From Nocardioides zeae (GTDB lineage: Bacteria > Actinomycetota > Actinomycetes > Propionibacteriales > Nocardioidaceae), in contig NZ_JAAGXA010000005.1 of NCBI RefSeq assembly GCF_010686755.1, positions 202,344 through 266,343 on the forward strand: 64,000 nucleotides of DNA, read 5' to 3'. The translations under genes and the position numbers were made by a program. Below are positions 17,936-30,387 of this stretch, piece after piece. Numbering within the stretch: position 1 is the first letter of the stretch; each line of letters opens with the position of its first letter. Under the pieces are notes generated by a model. It saw nothing but the letters and a program-made list of their open reading frames with translations. It was not told where the DNA came from and did not search any database.

Positions 17936-18667
17936 TCAGGCGTCCGCCGGGGAGCCCTGCGGACCCAGCAGCGTCGCGAGCTGCGCGGCCCGCAGCCGGC
18001 GGAACTTCCGCGGCTGCACCCGGGTGCGGTCGAGCACCGCCACCTCCAGCTGCTCGACACCGATGCTCCGGTCGGCCTCCTCGCCCCGCTCGTTGCGGGA
18101 GTGGCCGAGCGCCGCCACGGCGACGCCCAGCGCGCCCGCGAGGTCCGCCCCCTCCTGGTAGTGCTCCTCCAGGTAGGACCCCACCACGTCGGCCGCGCCT
18201 CCCATGACCGCGTAGCGGTGCTCGTCGAACACCTGGCCGTCGTAGGTCAGCCGGTAGAGCTGGTCTCCAGCGGCCGACTCGCCGATCTCGCCGACGAAGA
18301 TCTCCACCTCGTACGGCTTCTCGCCGCCGGAGGAGAAGATCGCCCCGAGGGTCTGCGCGTACGCGTTCGCGAGGCTGCGCCCGGTGACGTCGCGCCGGTC
18401 GTAGGAGAACCCACGCATGTCGGCGAGCCGGACACCGGCGATGCGGAGGGACTCGAACTCGTTGTAGCGCCCGACCGCGGCGAAGGCGATGCGGTCGTAG
18501 ATCTCCGAGACCTTGTGCAGTGCCTGCGACGGGTTCTCCGAGGCGAAGAGGATGCCGTCGGCGTACTGCACCGCGACCACCGAGCGACCGCGCGCGATGC
18601 CCTTGCGCGCGAAGTCCGCCCGGTCCTTCATCTGCTGCTCGGGCGAGACGTAGAACGGCATGCTCAT
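17936..18667 (-). CDS. prcA: 20S proteasome alpha subunit
   Basis: A 243-aa alpha subunit. It begins [27 protein letters not shown], the actinobacterial alpha-type N-terminal gate, and lacks the catalytic threonine. Alpha rings cap the PrcB rings and contact the Mpa ATPase tail. The start overlaps the prcB stop by 4 bp. The N-terminal segment through [20 protein letters not shown] matches actinobacterial PrcA closely, and the length is normal. Confidence 0.96.
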   Translation of the reverse strand: MSMPFYVSPEQQMKDRADFARKGIARGRSVVAVQYADGILFASENPSQALHKVSEIYDRIAFAAVGRYNEFESLRIAGVRLADMRGFSYDRRDVTGRSLANAYAQTLGAIFSSGGEKPYEVEIFVGEIGESAAGDQLYRLTYDGQVFDEHRYAVMGGAADVVGSYLEEHYQEGADLAGALGVAVAALGHSRNERGEEADRSIGVEQLEVAVLDRTRVQPRKFRRLRAAQLATLLGPQGSPADA

Positions 18668-19554
18668 CGGGCGTCCTCCCCTGGGGTGTCGGGCTGCTCG
18701 ACCCGGGCGAGCGGGCCGTTGGGCTGACGCAGCCGACCGGCCACGACCTCCTCGGCCAGGGCGTTGACCTCGGCCTCCGAGAGCCGGGCGCCCCCGTCCG
18801 CCGTGATCACGTGCACGATCGGGAAGATGCGCCGGGTGAGGTCGGGGCCGCCGGTCGCCGAGTCGTCGTCGGCCGCGTCGTACAGCGCCTGCAGGGCCAC
18901 GAGCGCCGCGGTGCGCGCGTCGAGGTCGGGCCGGTAGAGCTTCTTCAGCGAGCCGCGCGCGAACAGCGAGCCCGAGCCCACCGCGTGGAAGCCGTTCTCC
19001 TCGCCCCGACCGCCGACGACGTCGTAGCTGAAGATGCGTCCCTCTCCGCTGTCGACGTCGAAACCGGCGAACAGCGGCACGACGGCGAGGCCCTGCATGG
19101 CCAGGCCGAGGTTGCCGCGGATGAGCGCCGAGAGCCGATTGGCCTTGCCCTGCATCGAGAGCGTCGTGCCCTCGATCTTCTCGTAGTGCTCCAGCTCGAG
19201 CTGGAAGAGCCGCACCATCTCGACGGCGAGACCGGCCGTGCCGGCGATGCCGACGCAGCTCAGCTCGTCGGCCGGGAACACCTTCTCGATGTCGCGGCTC
19301 GAGATGATGTTGCCCATGGTCGCGCGGCGGTCGCCCGCCATGAGGACGCCTCCCGGGAAGGAGAGCGCGACGATCGTCGTGCCGTGCGGCGCGAGGTCGC
19401 CCGCCGAACCCGCGGGCAGGGCCCGACGGCCCGGCAGGAGGTCAGGCGCCTGCGCCGCGACGAAGTCGCTGAAGGAGGAGGAGCCGGGCGTCAGGTACGC
19501 CGCGGGGAGCCGGGCCCCGAGTCCCTGGGCCGGCCCGTGGTGGTTCTCAGTCAC
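18664..19554 (-). CDS. prcB: 20S proteasome beta subunit (precursor)
   Basis: A 296-aa precursor. Self-cleavage after G58 in [10 protein letters not shown] would expose T59 as the catalytic N-terminal threonine. Mature-chain landmarks include [20 protein letters not shown] and [19 protein letters not shown]. The 58-residue propeptide contains [18 protein letters not shown], as in other actinobacterial PrcB. The GTG start is 3 bp after the pup stop. Confidence 0.96.
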   Translation of the reverse strand: MTENHHGPAQGLGARLPAAYLTPGSSSFSDFVAAQAPDLLPGRRALPAGSAGDLAPHGTTIVALSFPGGVLMAGDRRATMGNIISSRDIEKVFPADELSCVGIAGTAGLAVEMVRLFQLELEHYEKIEGTTLSMQGKANRLSALIRGNLGLAMQGLAVVPLFAGFDVDSGEGRIFSYDVVGGRGEENGFHAVGSGSLFARGSLKKLYRPDLDARTAALVALQALYDAADDDSATGGPDLTRRIFPIVHVITADGGARLSEAEVNALAEEVVAGRLRQPNGPLARVEQPDTPGEDAR

Positions 19555-19557
19555 GCG

Positions 19558-19755
19558 TCACTGCCCGCCCTTCTGGATGAAGGACTTCACGAAGTCCTCC
19601 GCGTTCTGCTCGAGCACCTCGTCGATCTCGTCGAGGATCGAGTCCACGTCGTCGTCGAGCGCCTCCTTGCGCTCCGCGACCTCGCTGCTCGCCTCGGCGG
19701 TGACCTCCTCGGTCTCCTCGTTCGATGACCGGGGCTGCTTCTGCTCCTGTGCCAC
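19558..19755 (-). CDS. pup: Prokaryotic ubiquitin-like protein Pup
   Basis: A 65-aa disordered, acidic protein ending FIQKGGQ. The C-terminal glutamine must be deamidated by Dop before PafA can ligate it to lysines. The central helix (VDSILDEIDEVLEQNAEDFVKSF) is the part recognised by the Mpa coiled coil. It is the first gene of the pup-prcB-prcA unit; 106 bp separate it from dop. Confidence 0.97.
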   Translation of the reverse strand: MAQEQKQPRSSNEETEEVTAEASSEVAERKEALDDDVDSILDEIDEVLEQNAEDFVKSFIQKGGQ

Positions 19756-19861
19756 GACCGCACCTCCTCGTCGACGGGCTCTCGGGCGTCGGGACTCCCC
19801 GACGTCGAGCCGTGGTGACGACCCTACCGACTCGACGGCGCCGGAGGGGGCTCGTCCGGCG

Positions 19862-21370
19862 TCAGCCGGTGAGCGCCGCGAAGAGCTCCTCGGCCGAGTC
19901 GCAGGCGTCGAGCAGGCGCCCCACGTGGGCCCGGGTGCCTCGCAGCGGGTCGGTCGTGGGGATGCGCTGCAGCGACTCCCGGCCGGGCAGGTCGAAGATC
20001 ACGGAGTCCCACGAGGCGGCGGCGACGCTGTCCGCGAACTTCTCGATGCAGCGCCCGCGGAAGTAGGCGCGCGTGTCCTCCGGCGGCTCGTGGATCGCCG
20101 CGGCGACCTGCTCGTCGGTGAGCAGCCGCTCGATCCGGCCCGCGGCCACCAGCCGGTGGTAGAGCCCCTTCTCGGGGCGGATGTCGGAGTACTGCAGGTC
20201 GATCAGGTGGAGCTTCGCGTCGTCCCAGTCCAGGCCGTCGCGCTCCTGGTACTGCCGCAGCAGCGCGTACTTCGCCACCCAGTCGAGCTCGCCCGCGCAC
20301 GCGAACAGGTCACGCTCGAGGCGGTCGAGCACGGAGCCCCAGCGCACGAGCACGTCCTTCGTCGCCGCGTCGACGTCGCCGCCGAGCCGCTCGTCGACGT
20401 ACTGGTGGGCGAGCTCCAGGTAGACCCGCTGCAGCTGCACGGCGGTGAGCCGGCGGCCGTCCTTGAGCGTCACGAGGTGGGTGAGCGTGGGGTCGTGGGA
20501 GACGGCGCGCAGCGCCGCGACGGGGCCGTCGACCGAGAGGTCGGCGTCGATGAAGCCGTCCTCGATCATGGCGAGCACGAGCGCGGTCGTGCCGACCTTG
20601 AGGTAGGTCGAGACCTCCGCGAGGTTGGCGTCGCCGATGATGACGTGCAGCCGGCGGTGCTGCTCGGGATCCGCGTGCGGCTCGTCGCGGGTGTTGATGA
20701 TCGGCCGCTTCAGCGTGGTCTCGAGCCCGACCTCGACCTCGAAGAAGTCCGCGCGCTGGCTGACCTGGAACCCGTGGGCGCGGCCGTCCTGGCCGATCCC
20801 CACCCGGCCTGCACCGCACACGACCTGCCGGGAGACGAAGAACGGCGTGAGGTGGCGCACGATGTCGGCGAAGGGGGTGGAGCGCCGCATCAGGTAGTTC
20901 TCGTGGGCGCCGTAGGAGGCGCCCTTGTTGTCGGTGTTGTTCTTGTAGAGCACGATCGCCTGGCCCTGCGGCAGCTGCGCGGCGAGCCGCGTCGCCTCGA
21001 GCATCACCCGCTCGCCGGCCTTGTCCCAGCGCACCAGGTCGAGCGGCGTGACGACCTCGGGGCTCGAGTACTCCGGGTGGGCGTGGTCCACGTACAGCCG
21101 CGCGCCGTTGGTGAGGATGCTGTTCGCGAGCCCCAGGTCCTCGTCGGTGAGGAGCGACGGATCGGCCTGGCCGCGGCTCAGGTCGAACCCGCGGGCGTCC
21201 CGCAGCGGGTTCTCCTCCTCGAAGTCCCAGCGAGCGCGGCGGGCGCGCAGGGCCGACGACGCATAGGCGTTCACGACCTGCGACGAGGCGACCATCGGGT
21301 TGGCGGTCGGCTGCCCGACCACGCTGATGCCGTATTCCACCTCGGAGCCCATGACCCGGCGCACGCTCAT
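19862..21370 (-). CDS. dop: Deamidase/depupylase of Pup
   Basis: A 502-aa homologue of PafA that deamidates the C-terminal Gln of Pup and removes Pup from targets. It begins [14 protein letters not shown]. The nucleophile/metal aspartate is D95 in [15 protein letters not shown]. The Dop-specific insert of about 35 residues after the first strand ([20 protein letters not shown]...) is present and separates it from PafA. It starts 49 bp after the mpa stop; TACGCT at 21377-21382 offers a leaderless promoter of its own. Confidence 0.96.
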   Translation of the reverse strand: MSVRRVMGSEVEYGISVVGQPTANPMVASSQVVNAYASSALRARRARWDFEEENPLRDARGFDLSRGQADPSLLTDEDLGLANSILTNGARLYVDHAHPEYSSPEVVTPLDLVRWDKAGERVMLEATRLAAQLPQGQAIVLYKNNTDNKGASYGAHENYLMRRSTPFADIVRHLTPFFVSRQVVCGAGRVGIGQDGRAHGFQVSQRADFFEVEVGLETTLKRPIINTRDEPHADPEQHRRLHVIIGDANLAEVSTYLKVGTTALVLAMIEDGFIDADLSVDGPVAALRAVSHDPTLTHLVTLKDGRRLTAVQLQRVYLELAHQYVDERLGGDVDAATKDVLVRWGSVLDRLERDLFACAGELDWVAKYALLRQYQERDGLDWDDAKLHLIDLQYSDIRPEKGLYHRLVAAGRIERLLTDEQVAAAIHEPPEDTRAYFRGRCIEKFADSVAAASWDSVIFDLPGRESLQRIPTTDPLRGTRAHVGRLLDACDSAEELFAALTG

Positions 21371-21376
21371 GCCGCG

Positions 21377-21382
21377 AGCGTA
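21377..21382 (-). promoter_or_regulatory. Possible leaderless -10 of dop
   Basis: TACGCT, 6 nt before the ATG at 21370, within the 49-bp mpa-dop gap. Confidence 0.4.
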
Positions 21383-21419
21383 CGCCGGGCCGGGGACGGT
21401 CCTGCGCGGAGAGGGTGGG

Positions 21420-23069
21420 TCAGAGGTACTGGCCGGTGTTGCTGACCGTGTCGATCGAGCGCCCCGGCTCCGTGCCCTGCTTGCCGGTGATGAGGGTGCG
21501 GATGAACACGATCCGCTCGCCCTTCTTGCCGGAGATCCGCGCCCAGTCGTCGGGGTTGGTCGTGTTGGGCAGGTCCTCGTTCTCCTTGAACTCGTCGACG
21601 CACGCCTGCAGCAGGTGCTGCACGCGCAGCCCCTTCTGCTGGAGCTCGAGGAAGTCCTTGATGGCCATCTTCTTCGCCCGGTCGACGATGTTCTGGATCA
21701 TCGCGCCCGAGTTGAAGTCCTTGAAGTACATGACCTCCTTGTCACCGTTCGCGTAGGTCACCTCGAGGAAGCGGTTCTCCTCGCTCTCGGTGTACATGCG
21801 CTCCACGGTGGCGCGGATCATGCCGTCGACGCACGCCTGGCGGTCGCCGCCGAACTCGGCGAGGTCGTCGAGGTGCAGCGGCAGGGTGGTCGTCAGGTAC
21901 TTGCTGAAGATGTCCCGCGCCGACTCCGCGTCGGGGCGCTCGATCTTGATCTTCACGTCGAGGCGGCCGGGTCGCAGGATGGCCGGGTCGATCATGTCCT
22001 CGCGGTTCGAGGCACCGATGACGAGCACGTTCTCCAGCGTCTCGACGCCGTCGATCTCGCTCAGCAGCTGCGGCACGATCGTGTTCTCGACGTCGGAGGA
22101 GACACCCGAGCCACGCGTGCGGAACAGCGAGTCCATCTCGTCGAAGAACACGATGACGGGCGTGCCCTGGCTGGCCTTCTCGCGCGCCCGCTGGAACACG
22201 AGCCGGATGTGGCGCTCGGTCTCGCCGACGTACTTGTTGAGCAGCTCGGGACCCTTGATGTTGAGGAAGAACGCCCGCGCGTCGGAGTCCTCCCCCGTCT
22301 TCGCCGCGACCTTCTTGGCCAGCGAGTTGGCCACCGCCTTGGCGATCAGCGTCTTGCCGCAGCCGGGCGGGCCGTAGAGCAGGATGCCCTTCGGTGGCTT
22401 CAGCTCGTGCTCGAGGAACAGGTCGGGGTGCAGGTAGGGCAGCTCCACCGCGTCCTGGATGGCCTCGATCTGGGCGCCGAGGCCACCGATCGACTCGTAC
22501 GCGATGTCGGGCACCTCCTCGAGGACCAGCTCCTCGACCTCCGACTTGGGCACGACCTCGTAGGCGTAGCCCGCCCGCGAGTCGAGGAGGAGCGAGTCAC
22601 CGGCCCGCAGCGGGTGGCCGATGAGCGGCTCCGCGAGCCGCACCACCCGCTCCTCGTCGGCGTTCGCGATGACGAGGACGCGCTCGCCGTCGGCGAGCAG
22701 CTCCTTGTACATCACGACCTCGCCGACCTGCTCGAACTCGAACGCGGCGACGACGTTCAGCGCCTCGTTGAGCAGGACCTCCTGGCCCTTGCGCAGCGAC
22801 TCGGCGTCCACCGCCGGGCTGACCGACACGCGCAGCTTCCGACCGCCGGTGAAGATGTCGATCGTGTCGTCGTCGTTGCGTTGGAGGAAGACACCGAAGC
22901 CGGCCGGCGGCTGCGCCAGGCGGTCGATCTCCTCCTTCATGCTGGTGATCTGGTCGCGGGCATCGCGCAGCGTGCTCGCAAGGCGCTCGTTCTGGCTCGT
23001 GACCGCAGCGAGCGAGCGCTGCGTGTCGGCGAGCCGGAGCTCGAGGCCGCGGTCGTCGGATGTCGACAT
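21420..23069 (-). CDS. mpa: Mycobacterial-type proteasomal AAA ATPase (Mpa/ARC)
   Basis: A 549-aa hexameric unfoldase. An N-terminal coiled coil (residues about 8-55) binds Pup, and the OB-fold interdomain follows. The AAA module has Walker A GPPGCGKT and Walker [13 protein letters not shown], with [19 protein letters not shown] after it. It ends TGQYL, the C-terminal tail that docks into the alpha-ring pocket of the proteasome. The ATG at 23069 lies 11 nt after AGGAGG; two GTG codons slightly upstream are alternative starts. It lies 49 bp upstream of dop. Confidence 0.95.
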   Translation of the reverse strand: MSTSDDRGLELRLADTQRSLAAVTSQNERLASTLRDARDQITSMKEEIDRLAQPPAGFGVFLQRNDDDTIDIFTGGRKLRVSVSPAVDAESLRKGQEVLLNEALNVVAAFEFEQVGEVVMYKELLADGERVLVIANADEERVVRLAEPLIGHPLRAGDSLLLDSRAGYAYEVVPKSEVEELVLEEVPDIAYESIGGLGAQIEAIQDAVELPYLHPDLFLEHELKPPKGILLYGPPGCGKTLIAKAVANSLAKKVAAKTGEDSDARAFFLNIKGPELLNKYVGETERHIRLVFQRAREKASQGTPVIVFFDEMDSLFRTRGSGVSSDVENTIVPQLLSEIDGVETLENVLVIGASNREDMIDPAILRPGRLDVKIKIERPDAESARDIFSKYLTTTLPLHLDDLAEFGGDRQACVDGMIRATVERMYTESEENRFLEVTYANGDKEVMYFKDFNSGAMIQNIVDRAKKMAIKDFLELQQKGLRVQHLLQACVDEFKENEDLPNTTNPDDWARISGKKGERIVFIRTLITGKQGTEPGRSIDTVSNTGQYL

Positions 23070-23161
23070 GGTCGTCACCACCTCCTGAGGGTGATCCCGA
23101 CCCTACTCGCGCGACGCGCCGATGGAAGGGAACCCGCCACCAAGTGAGCGACGTCCTGCGC

Positions 23162-24169
23162 TCAGAGGTCGGTGCCCTCCAGCTCGATCCCCGGGGGCAG
23201 GTCGCCGGGCCGCGGACCGCTGTAGTCGGGTCCGTAGGCACCCGGCGCCGGCCGCCGCTTCTTGACCGGCGGGCGCTGGCCCGGCGCCATTCGCCGCGAG
23301 GTCACGAGGAAGGCGGTGTGGCCGATCATCTTGTGGCCCGGTCGCACCGCGAGCCCCTCGACGTGCCAGTCGCGCACGAGCGACTCCCACGCCTGCGGCT
23401 CCGTGAAGCCGCCGTGGGCACGGAGCGTCTCGACCACCCGGCTCAGCTGGGTCGTGGTCGCGACGTACACGCAGACGATGCCGCCGGGGCTGAGCACGTC
23501 GGCCACCGCGTCGACGCACTCCCAGGGCGCGAGCATGTCGAGGATCACACGGTCCGCACCCTCGCCGCGACGCGGCAGCTCCTCGGCGAGGTCGCCGAGC
23601 CGCAGCGTCCACGACGGGTGCGAGCCGCCCTCGGGGGCACCGAAGAACTGGTGCACGTTGCGGCGTGCGACGTCGGCGAACTCCTCGCGACGCTCGTAGC
23701 TCGTCACCGTGCCGTACGGGCCGACCGCCCGCAGGAGCGAGCAGGTGAGGGCACCGGAGCCGACGCCGGCCTCGACGACCCGCGCGCCGGGGTAGATGTC
23801 GGCGAGGGCGACGATCTGCGCGGAGTCCTTCGGGTAGACGACTGCGGCCCCGCGCGGCATCGAGACCACGAACTCGGACAGCAGGGGGCGGAAGACGAGG
23901 TACTCCCCGCCCGCCGACGACGGGATCGTGAAGCCCTCCTCCCGGCCGATCAGGTCGTCGTGGTCGAGGTGTCCGCGGTTGCTGAAGAAGCGCTTGCCGG
24001 CCTCGAGGCAGAAGTTGTGGCGGCGGCCCTTCTGGTCCGTGAGTCGCACCCACTCCCCCTCGCGCAGCGGGCCGCGGTGGACGCCCGACCACGCCTCCGG
24101 GGGCACGTCGGGGGCGTCGGTCGCCGGGGCCGCGGCGGGGGCGTCGGTCTCGGGGGCTGCGTCGGACAT
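23162..24169 (-). CDS. trmI: tRNA (adenine-N1)-methyltransferase TrmI (m1A58)
   Basis: A 335-aa class I SAM-dependent methyltransferase of the TrmI family, which makes m1A58 in the T-loop of tRNA. The SAM motif is VVEAGVGSGALTCSLLRAVGP near residue 130, and GRIILDML-like catalytic sequence appears as DRVILDMLAPWECVD. An Ala/Pro/Asp-rich 28-residue N-terminal extension and a basic, proline-rich tail are outside the fold. In mycobacteria this gene also lies near mpa. The ATG is 7 nt after the -10 TAACCT. Confidence 0.9.
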   Translation of the reverse strand: MSDAAPETDAPAAAPATDAPDVPPEAWSGVHRGPLREGEWVRLTDQKGRRHNFCLEAGKRFFSNRGHLDHDDLIGREEGFTIPSSAGGEYLVFRPLLSEFVVSMPRGAAVVYPKDSAQIVALADIYPGARVVEAGVGSGALTCSLLRAVGPYGTVTSYERREEFADVARRNVHQFFGAPEGGSHPSWTLRLGDLAEELPRRGEGADRVILDMLAPWECVDAVADVLSPGGIVCVYVATTTQLSRVVETLRAHGGFTEPQAWESLVRDWHVEGLAVRPGHKMIGHTAFLVTSRRMAPGQRPPVKKRRPAPGAYGPDYSGPRPGDLPPGIELEGTDL

Positions 24170-24176
24170 GCGGCGC

Positions 24177-24182
24177 AGGTTA
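24177..24182 (-). promoter_or_regulatory. Leaderless -10 of trmI, overlapping the protease stop codon
   Basis: TAACCT lies 7 nt before the trmI ATG. Its first three bases are the TAA stop codon of the upstream site-2 protease gene (24180-24182). Confidence 0.6.
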
Positions 24183-25337
24183 TCGGTCGTCGGCGCGCAG
24201 GGCCTGATCGAGGTCGCCGGCCGTCAGGACCCCGTACGGCGCACCGTCGGCCCCGACGAGCAGGTACTCCGCCGCGGGGCGGCGCCGCAGCGCGTCGATG
24301 AGCTCCTCGCCGGCCACGTCGACCGGCAGCCGCAGGCCCGCCTCGAGCGTGCGGGCCACCGTCGACACGGCCGCCCAGGGCCGGCGGTCGACGGGCATGC
24401 GGGCGAGCGCCGCCTCGCTGACGATCCCGACCGGCGACCCGTCGGGGGCGACGGTGACGATCCCCCCGGCCTCCTGCTCCTGCGCGCGGCGCACCGCCTC
24501 GGCGACCGACACGTCCGCCGGCACGAGGGCCACCCGCCGGGCGAGCGGCCGGGCGGCGAGCCGGGGCAGCCGCTGGCGCAGCCGCGCGTTCGCGATGACC
24601 GCGCTCGCCCCGGTCCAGAGGAAGGCCGCCACGACCCCGGCGAGGACGAAGTCGAGCAGGCGGGGCTGGGTGTCGAGCACGGCAGCCAGCAGCAGCGGCC
24701 AGCCGAGCGAGAGCACCGCGACGACGCGGCCGCTCCAGCCGGCCGCGATCGCGCCACGGAGCGGGTCGCCGGTCAGGCGCCAGACGCCGGCCTTCATCAC
24801 CCGACCGCCGTCGAGGGGCAGCCCGGGCACGAGGTTGAGCACGCCGACGAGGATGTTCGCGCCCGCGAGCGCCTCCACGGCCATCCGGAGCAGCCCGTCG
24901 GGCGTCACGAACCAGAGCCCGACCGCCCCGATCCCGACCGCGATCGAGGTGAGCGGACCGACGACGGCGATCACCAGCTCGTCGCGCGGTCGCCGTGCCT
25001 CCGTCTCCACGGCCGTCATGCCGCCGAGGAAGTGGAGGGTGATCGACGTGACGCGGTAGCCGTAGTGGCGGGCGGCGACGGCGTGGGACGCCTCGTGGAG
25101 CAGCACGGAGAGGTAGAGCAGCACGGCGAAGGCGAGCCCGGCGACGTACTTGCCCGCCCCGAGCCCCGGCTGCACCTGCTCGATCCGGGGCGCCAGGACG
25201 ACGGCGATGAGCCCCGCCACGAGGAACCACGAGCCCGAGACCAGCACGTCGCTGTCGGCGATGCGCCCGACGCGGACGGTCCCGCGGGGTCGGGGAGCGC
25301 GCGGCTGCTCGGGTGCGTCGCGGTCGGCTCGGTCCAC
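24180..25337 (-). CDS. Site-2 protease family membrane metalloprotease with CBS domains
   Basis: A 385-aa intramembrane protease. The zinc motif HExxH is HEASH in SVLLHEASHAVAARHYGY near residue 80, and the third ligand is in NLVPGLPLDGGRV. About six hydrophobic segments surround these. Two C-terminal CBS domains (about 255-380) could sense adenine nucleotides. Such enzymes cleave membrane-bound signalling proteins; the substrate is unknown. The GTG start fits a leaderless promoter (TAGCCT at 25344-25349). It diverges from the RecB-like gene. Confidence 0.88.
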   Translation of the reverse strand: MDRADRDAPEQPRAPRPRGTVRVGRIADSDVLVSGSWFLVAGLIAVVLAPRIEQVQPGLGAGKYVAGLAFAVLLYLSVLLHEASHAVAARHYGYRVTSITLHFLGGMTAVETEARRPRDELVIAVVGPLTSIAVGIGAVGLWFVTPDGLLRMAVEALAGANILVGVLNLVPGLPLDGGRVMKAGVWRLTGDPLRGAIAAGWSGRVVAVLSLGWPLLLAAVLDTQPRLLDFVLAGVVAAFLWTGASAVIANARLRQRLPRLAARPLARRVALVPADVSVAEAVRRAQEQEAGGIVTVAPDGSPVGIVSEAALARMPVDRRPWAAVSTVARTLEAGLRLPVDVAGEELIDALRRRPAAEYLLVGADGAPYGVLTAGDLDQALRADDR

Positions 25338-25343
25338 GTGGCG

Positions 25344-25349
25344 AGGCTA
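25344..25349 (-). promoter_or_regulatory. Leaderless -10 of the site-2 protease gene
   Basis: TAGCCT, 6 nt before the GTG at 25337; the divergent RecB-like gene has its own -10 only 70 bp away. Confidence 0.6.
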
Positions 25350-25419
25350 TCCGCCACGGCCACGCGGGACCGTCGGTGGCCCGGCCCCGTCCTGTCGGTG
25401 GACTGTCGGCGGCCTGTCC

Positions 25420-25425
25420 TAGGGT
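25420..25425 (+). promoter_or_regulatory. Leaderless -10 of the RecB-like nuclease gene
   Basis: TAGGGT, 7 nt before the ATG at 25433. Confidence 0.6.
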
Positions 25426-25432
25426 GATCCGC

Positions 25433-26296
25433 ATGTCCTCGCCCGCCGACGCCGTCACGACGCTCGCCGCGTCGGAGGAGGTGCTCGGCACCCTGTCGCC
25501 CAGCCGGGCGGGCGACTTCCTGACGTGCCCCCTGCTCTACCGGTTCCGGCACGTGGACCGGCTCCCCGAGCGTCCCTCGCTCGACGCGGTGCGCGGCACC
25601 GTCGTCCACCGCGTGCTGGAGCTGCTCTTCGACCTCCCCGCGGGCGAGCGCACCCCCGACCGCGCGGCCGGGATGGTCCCCGCCGCCTGGGCCGAGGTGC
25701 GGGAGCGCGAGCCGGCCGTGGCGGCCGAGTTCGCGGCGACGGGCACCACGGAGGAGGCGTGGCTCCGCACGTGCGACGCCGTGCTGGCGCGGTACTTCAC
25801 GCTGGAGGACCCGACGCGGCTCGAGCCGGCGGAGCGGGAGCTCTACGTGGAGACCCTGACCGACACCCGCCTCCTGCTGCGCGGCTTCGTGGACCGTCTC
25901 GACGTCGCGCCCGACGGACAGCTGAGGGTGGTGGACTACAAGACGGGCCGCGCCCCGGGCGTCGGCTTCGAGGGCCGGGCGCTGTTCCAGATGAAGTTCT
26001 ACGCGCTGGTGCTGCAGCGCACGCGGGGCGTGCTGCCGGCCATGCTCCAGCTGATCTACCTGGGCAGCGGCGAGATCATCCGCTACGTGCCCGACGAGTC
26101 CGACCTGCGCGCCACCGAGCGCAAGGTCGAGGCGGTCTGGCGAGCGATCAGCGCCGCGCGCGCGTCGGGCCAGTGGGAGCCCCGGCCCGGCAAGCTCTGC
26201 GGGTGGTGCTCCCACCAGGCGCTCTGCCCGGCGTACGGCGGCACTCCCCCGCCGCTGCCGGCCCCCGAGCGCGCCCCCGCGCCGCCCACCCCCTGA
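25433..26296 (+). CDS. RecB-family PD-(D/E)XK exonuclease with Fe-S cysteines
   Basis: A 287-aa single-domain nuclease. The PD-(D/E)XK core appears as GFVDRLDVAPDGQLRVVDYKTG near residues 145-168, with the upstream helix SPSRAGDFLTCPLLYRFRHVDRLPE. One cysteine in that first segment and three in LCGWCSHQALC near the C-terminus make the four ligands of the AddB/RecB-type iron-sulfur cluster. Stand-alone members are common in actinobacteria and probably act on DNA ends in repair. It converges on the peptide-transporter operon with a 10-bp gap. Confidence 0.88.
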   Translation: MSSPADAVTTLAASEEVLGTLSPSRAGDFLTCPLLYRFRHVDRLPERPSLDAVRGTVVHRVLELLFDLPAGERTPDRAAGMVPAAWAEVREREPAVAAEFAATGTTEEAWLRTCDAVLARYFTLEDPTRLEPAERELYVETLTDTRLLLRGFVDRLDVAPDGQLRVVDYKTGRAPGVGFEGRALFQMKFYALVLQRTRGVLPAMLQLIYLGSGEIIRYVPDESDLRATERKVEAVWRAISAARASGQWEPRPGKLCGWCSHQALCPAYGGTPPPLPAPERAPAPPTP

Positions 26297-26306
26297 TCCC
26301 GGAGGG

Positions 26307-28414
<2,108 letters not shown>

Positions 28415-28419
28415 GGGGG

Positions 28420-29373
28420 TCACCTCCGGGACCGGGGGTCGAGGGCCTCGCGGAGCGCCTCGCCGAGGAGCGTGAACCCCAGGGCGGTGACGGCGATCGC
28501 GATGCCGGGCAGGAGCGCGAGCCGGGGCGCCTCGTCGAAGCGCTCCTGGGCGGCGACGAGCATCCGACCCCACTCGGCACTGGCGACCTCCGGCGTGCCG
28601 AGGCCCAGGTAGGACAGGGCCGCGACCTCGATGATCGCCGTCGCGAGGTTGAGCGTGGCCTGGACGATGGTGGGCCCGACCGAGTTGGGCAGGAGGTGGC
28701 TCATCACGATCCGCGAGCGCCGCAGCCCGAGCGCGTTCGCCGCCAGCACGTAGTCGGCTCCCGCCTGGGCGAGCATCGAGCTGCGCAGCAGCCGGGCGAA
28801 GACCGGCACCTGGGCGGCGCCGATCGCGACCACGATCGCGGTGCCGCTCTTGCCCAGCACGGCAGCGATGCTGACGGCCAGCAGGAGGCTCGGCACGGCC
28901 AGCATCACGTCGACGACCCGCATGATGGTGGCGTCGACCCACGCGCCGACGCGCCCGCCGACTGCGCCGGCCCCACCCGCCAGGGCACCGAGCGCGGTGC
29001 CGGCCAGGAGGCCGATGAGGGTGGAGACGACGCCGTACAGGAGGGAGGTGCGCGCGCCGTACAGCAGCTGGGTGGCCATGTCGGCGCCGTACCGGTCGAG
29101 CCCGAGCCAGTGCTCGGCCGACGGCCCGGGCACGTTCGTCGTGCTCACCTCGGCGGCCCACCGCGTGCTGGCGGGCTCGTAGGGGGTCAGCAGCGGGGCG
29201 GCGAGGGCGACCAGCACGAAGAGGCCGATGATCACGGCGCCCACCCACGCGGTCGGCGTGCGGCGCAGGCGGCGCCACGTGGCGCGCCCGAGGCTGACGC
29301 CGGCCTCCTCGGGGGCGACGGGACCGACGGCGATCGGGTCGGCGCCGGTCGCGGACGGGACGGGGAGACTCAC
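28420..29373 (-). CDS. Peptide ABC transporter permease (DppC type)
   Basis: A 317-aa inner-membrane permease with an N-terminal OppC_N helix (TAWVGAVIIGLFVLVALAAPLL) and a five-helix binding-protein-dependent transport domain containing EAAxxxG-like ANALGLRRSRIVMSHLLPN. HWLGLDRYGAD near residue 90 is typical of DppC. The GTG start overlaps the dppB stop by 4 bp. Confidence 0.92.
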   Translation of the reverse strand: MSLPVPSATGADPIAVGPVAPEEAGVSLGRATWRRLRRTPTAWVGAVIIGLFVLVALAAPLLTPYEPASTRWAAEVSTTNVPGPSAEHWLGLDRYGADMATQLLYGARTSLLYGVVSTLIGLLAGTALGALAGGAGAVGGRVGAWVDATIMRVVDVMLAVPSLLLAVSIAAVLGKSGTAIVVAIGAAQVPVFARLLRSSMLAQAGADYVLAANALGLRRSRIVMSHLLPNSVGPTIVQATLNLATAIIEVAALSYLGLGTPEVASAEWGRMLVAAQERFDEAPRLALLPGIAIAVTALGFTLLGEALREALDPRSRR

Positions 29374-30374
29374 GAGACCCTCACTCGGGGATCGACGACG
29401 CCGTGGAGCACGTCGACGAGCAGGTTGATGAGGCAGTAGATGAGCGCGATGAACAGGATGAAGCCCTGGAGCACCGGGTAGTCCCGGTCGGTGATGGCGC
29501 CGAACAGGTAGGACCCGATGCCGTTGAAGGAGAAGACCGTCTCGGTCAGGACGGCTCCCGAGAGGAGGAGCCCCGCCTGCAGGCCGATCGTCGTCATCAC
29601 CGGCAGCAGGGCGTTGCGGAGCACGTGCCGCCGCGAGATCGTGCCGGCGGCCAGGCCCTTGGCACGGGCCGTGCGCACGTGGTCCTCGTCGAGCACCTCG
29701 GCGACCGACGCCCGCGTGATCCGCACGATGATCGCGAGCGGGATGGTGCCGAGCGCGATGCCGGGCAGCACGAGGTGCACGAGCGCGTCCCACGCGGCGT
29801 CCCACTCGCCGGTCAGCATGCCGTCGAGCACGTAGAAGTTGGTCACGTGGGTGGCGTCCAGGCGGGGATCCTGCCGCAGGCCCGACGGCAGCCATCCCAG
29901 CCAGCTCGCGAAGACCAGCTTGAGCAGGATCGCGAGGAAGAAGACGGGGGTGACGACCCCGAGGAGGGACCCCGACACGACGACGCTGTCGACGAGTCCG
30001 CCCCGGTGGCGGGCCGCGAGGTAGCCCAGCGGGACGCCGAGCACCACGGCGAAGAGCAGCGCCGCCAGGGCGAGCTCGAGGGTCGCCGGGAAGTACTCGA
30101 GGAACGAGGTCGTGACGGGTCGCCCCGTCTGGATCGACGTGCCCAGGTCGCCCCGCAGCAGGGCGCCGACGTACACGCCGTACTGCTCGAGGACCGGGCG
30201 GTCGAAGCCGTAGACCTCGTTGACGCGGGCGACGCCGGCGTCGGAGGCGCGCTCCCCGAGGAGGGCCCGGGCGGGATCCCCGGGGAGCGCGCGCACCCAC
30301 GCGAACAGCAGCACCGACAGCCCGAACAGCACGGGCACCATCAGGAGCAGCCGCCGGGCGATGAAGCGGAGCAT
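29370..30374 (-). CDS. Peptide ABC transporter permease (DppB type)
   Basis: A 334-aa permease starting MLRFIARRLLLMVPVLFGLSVLLF, the standard DppB first helix, with LPGDPAR and the coupling loop ARAKGLAAGTISRRHVLRNALLP. It forms the channel with DppC and receives peptides from the lipoprotein encoded 13 bp upstream. Confidence 0.93.
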   Translation of the reverse strand: MLRFIARRLLLMVPVLFGLSVLLFAWVRALPGDPARALLGERASDAGVARVNEVYGFDRPVLEQYGVYVGALLRGDLGTSIQTGRPVTTSFLEYFPATLELALAALLFAVVLGVPLGYLAARHRGGLVDSVVVSGSLLGVVTPVFFLAILLKLVFASWLGWLPSGLRQDPRLDATHVTNFYVLDGMLTGEWDAAWDALVHLVLPGIALGTIPLAIIVRITRASVAEVLDEDHVRTARAKGLAAGTISRRHVLRNALLPVMTTIGLQAGLLLSGAVLTETVFSFNGIGSYLFGAITDRDYPVLQGFILFIALIYCLINLLVDVLHGVVDPRVRVS

Positions 30375-30387
30375 GGTCGCTGCCTCG

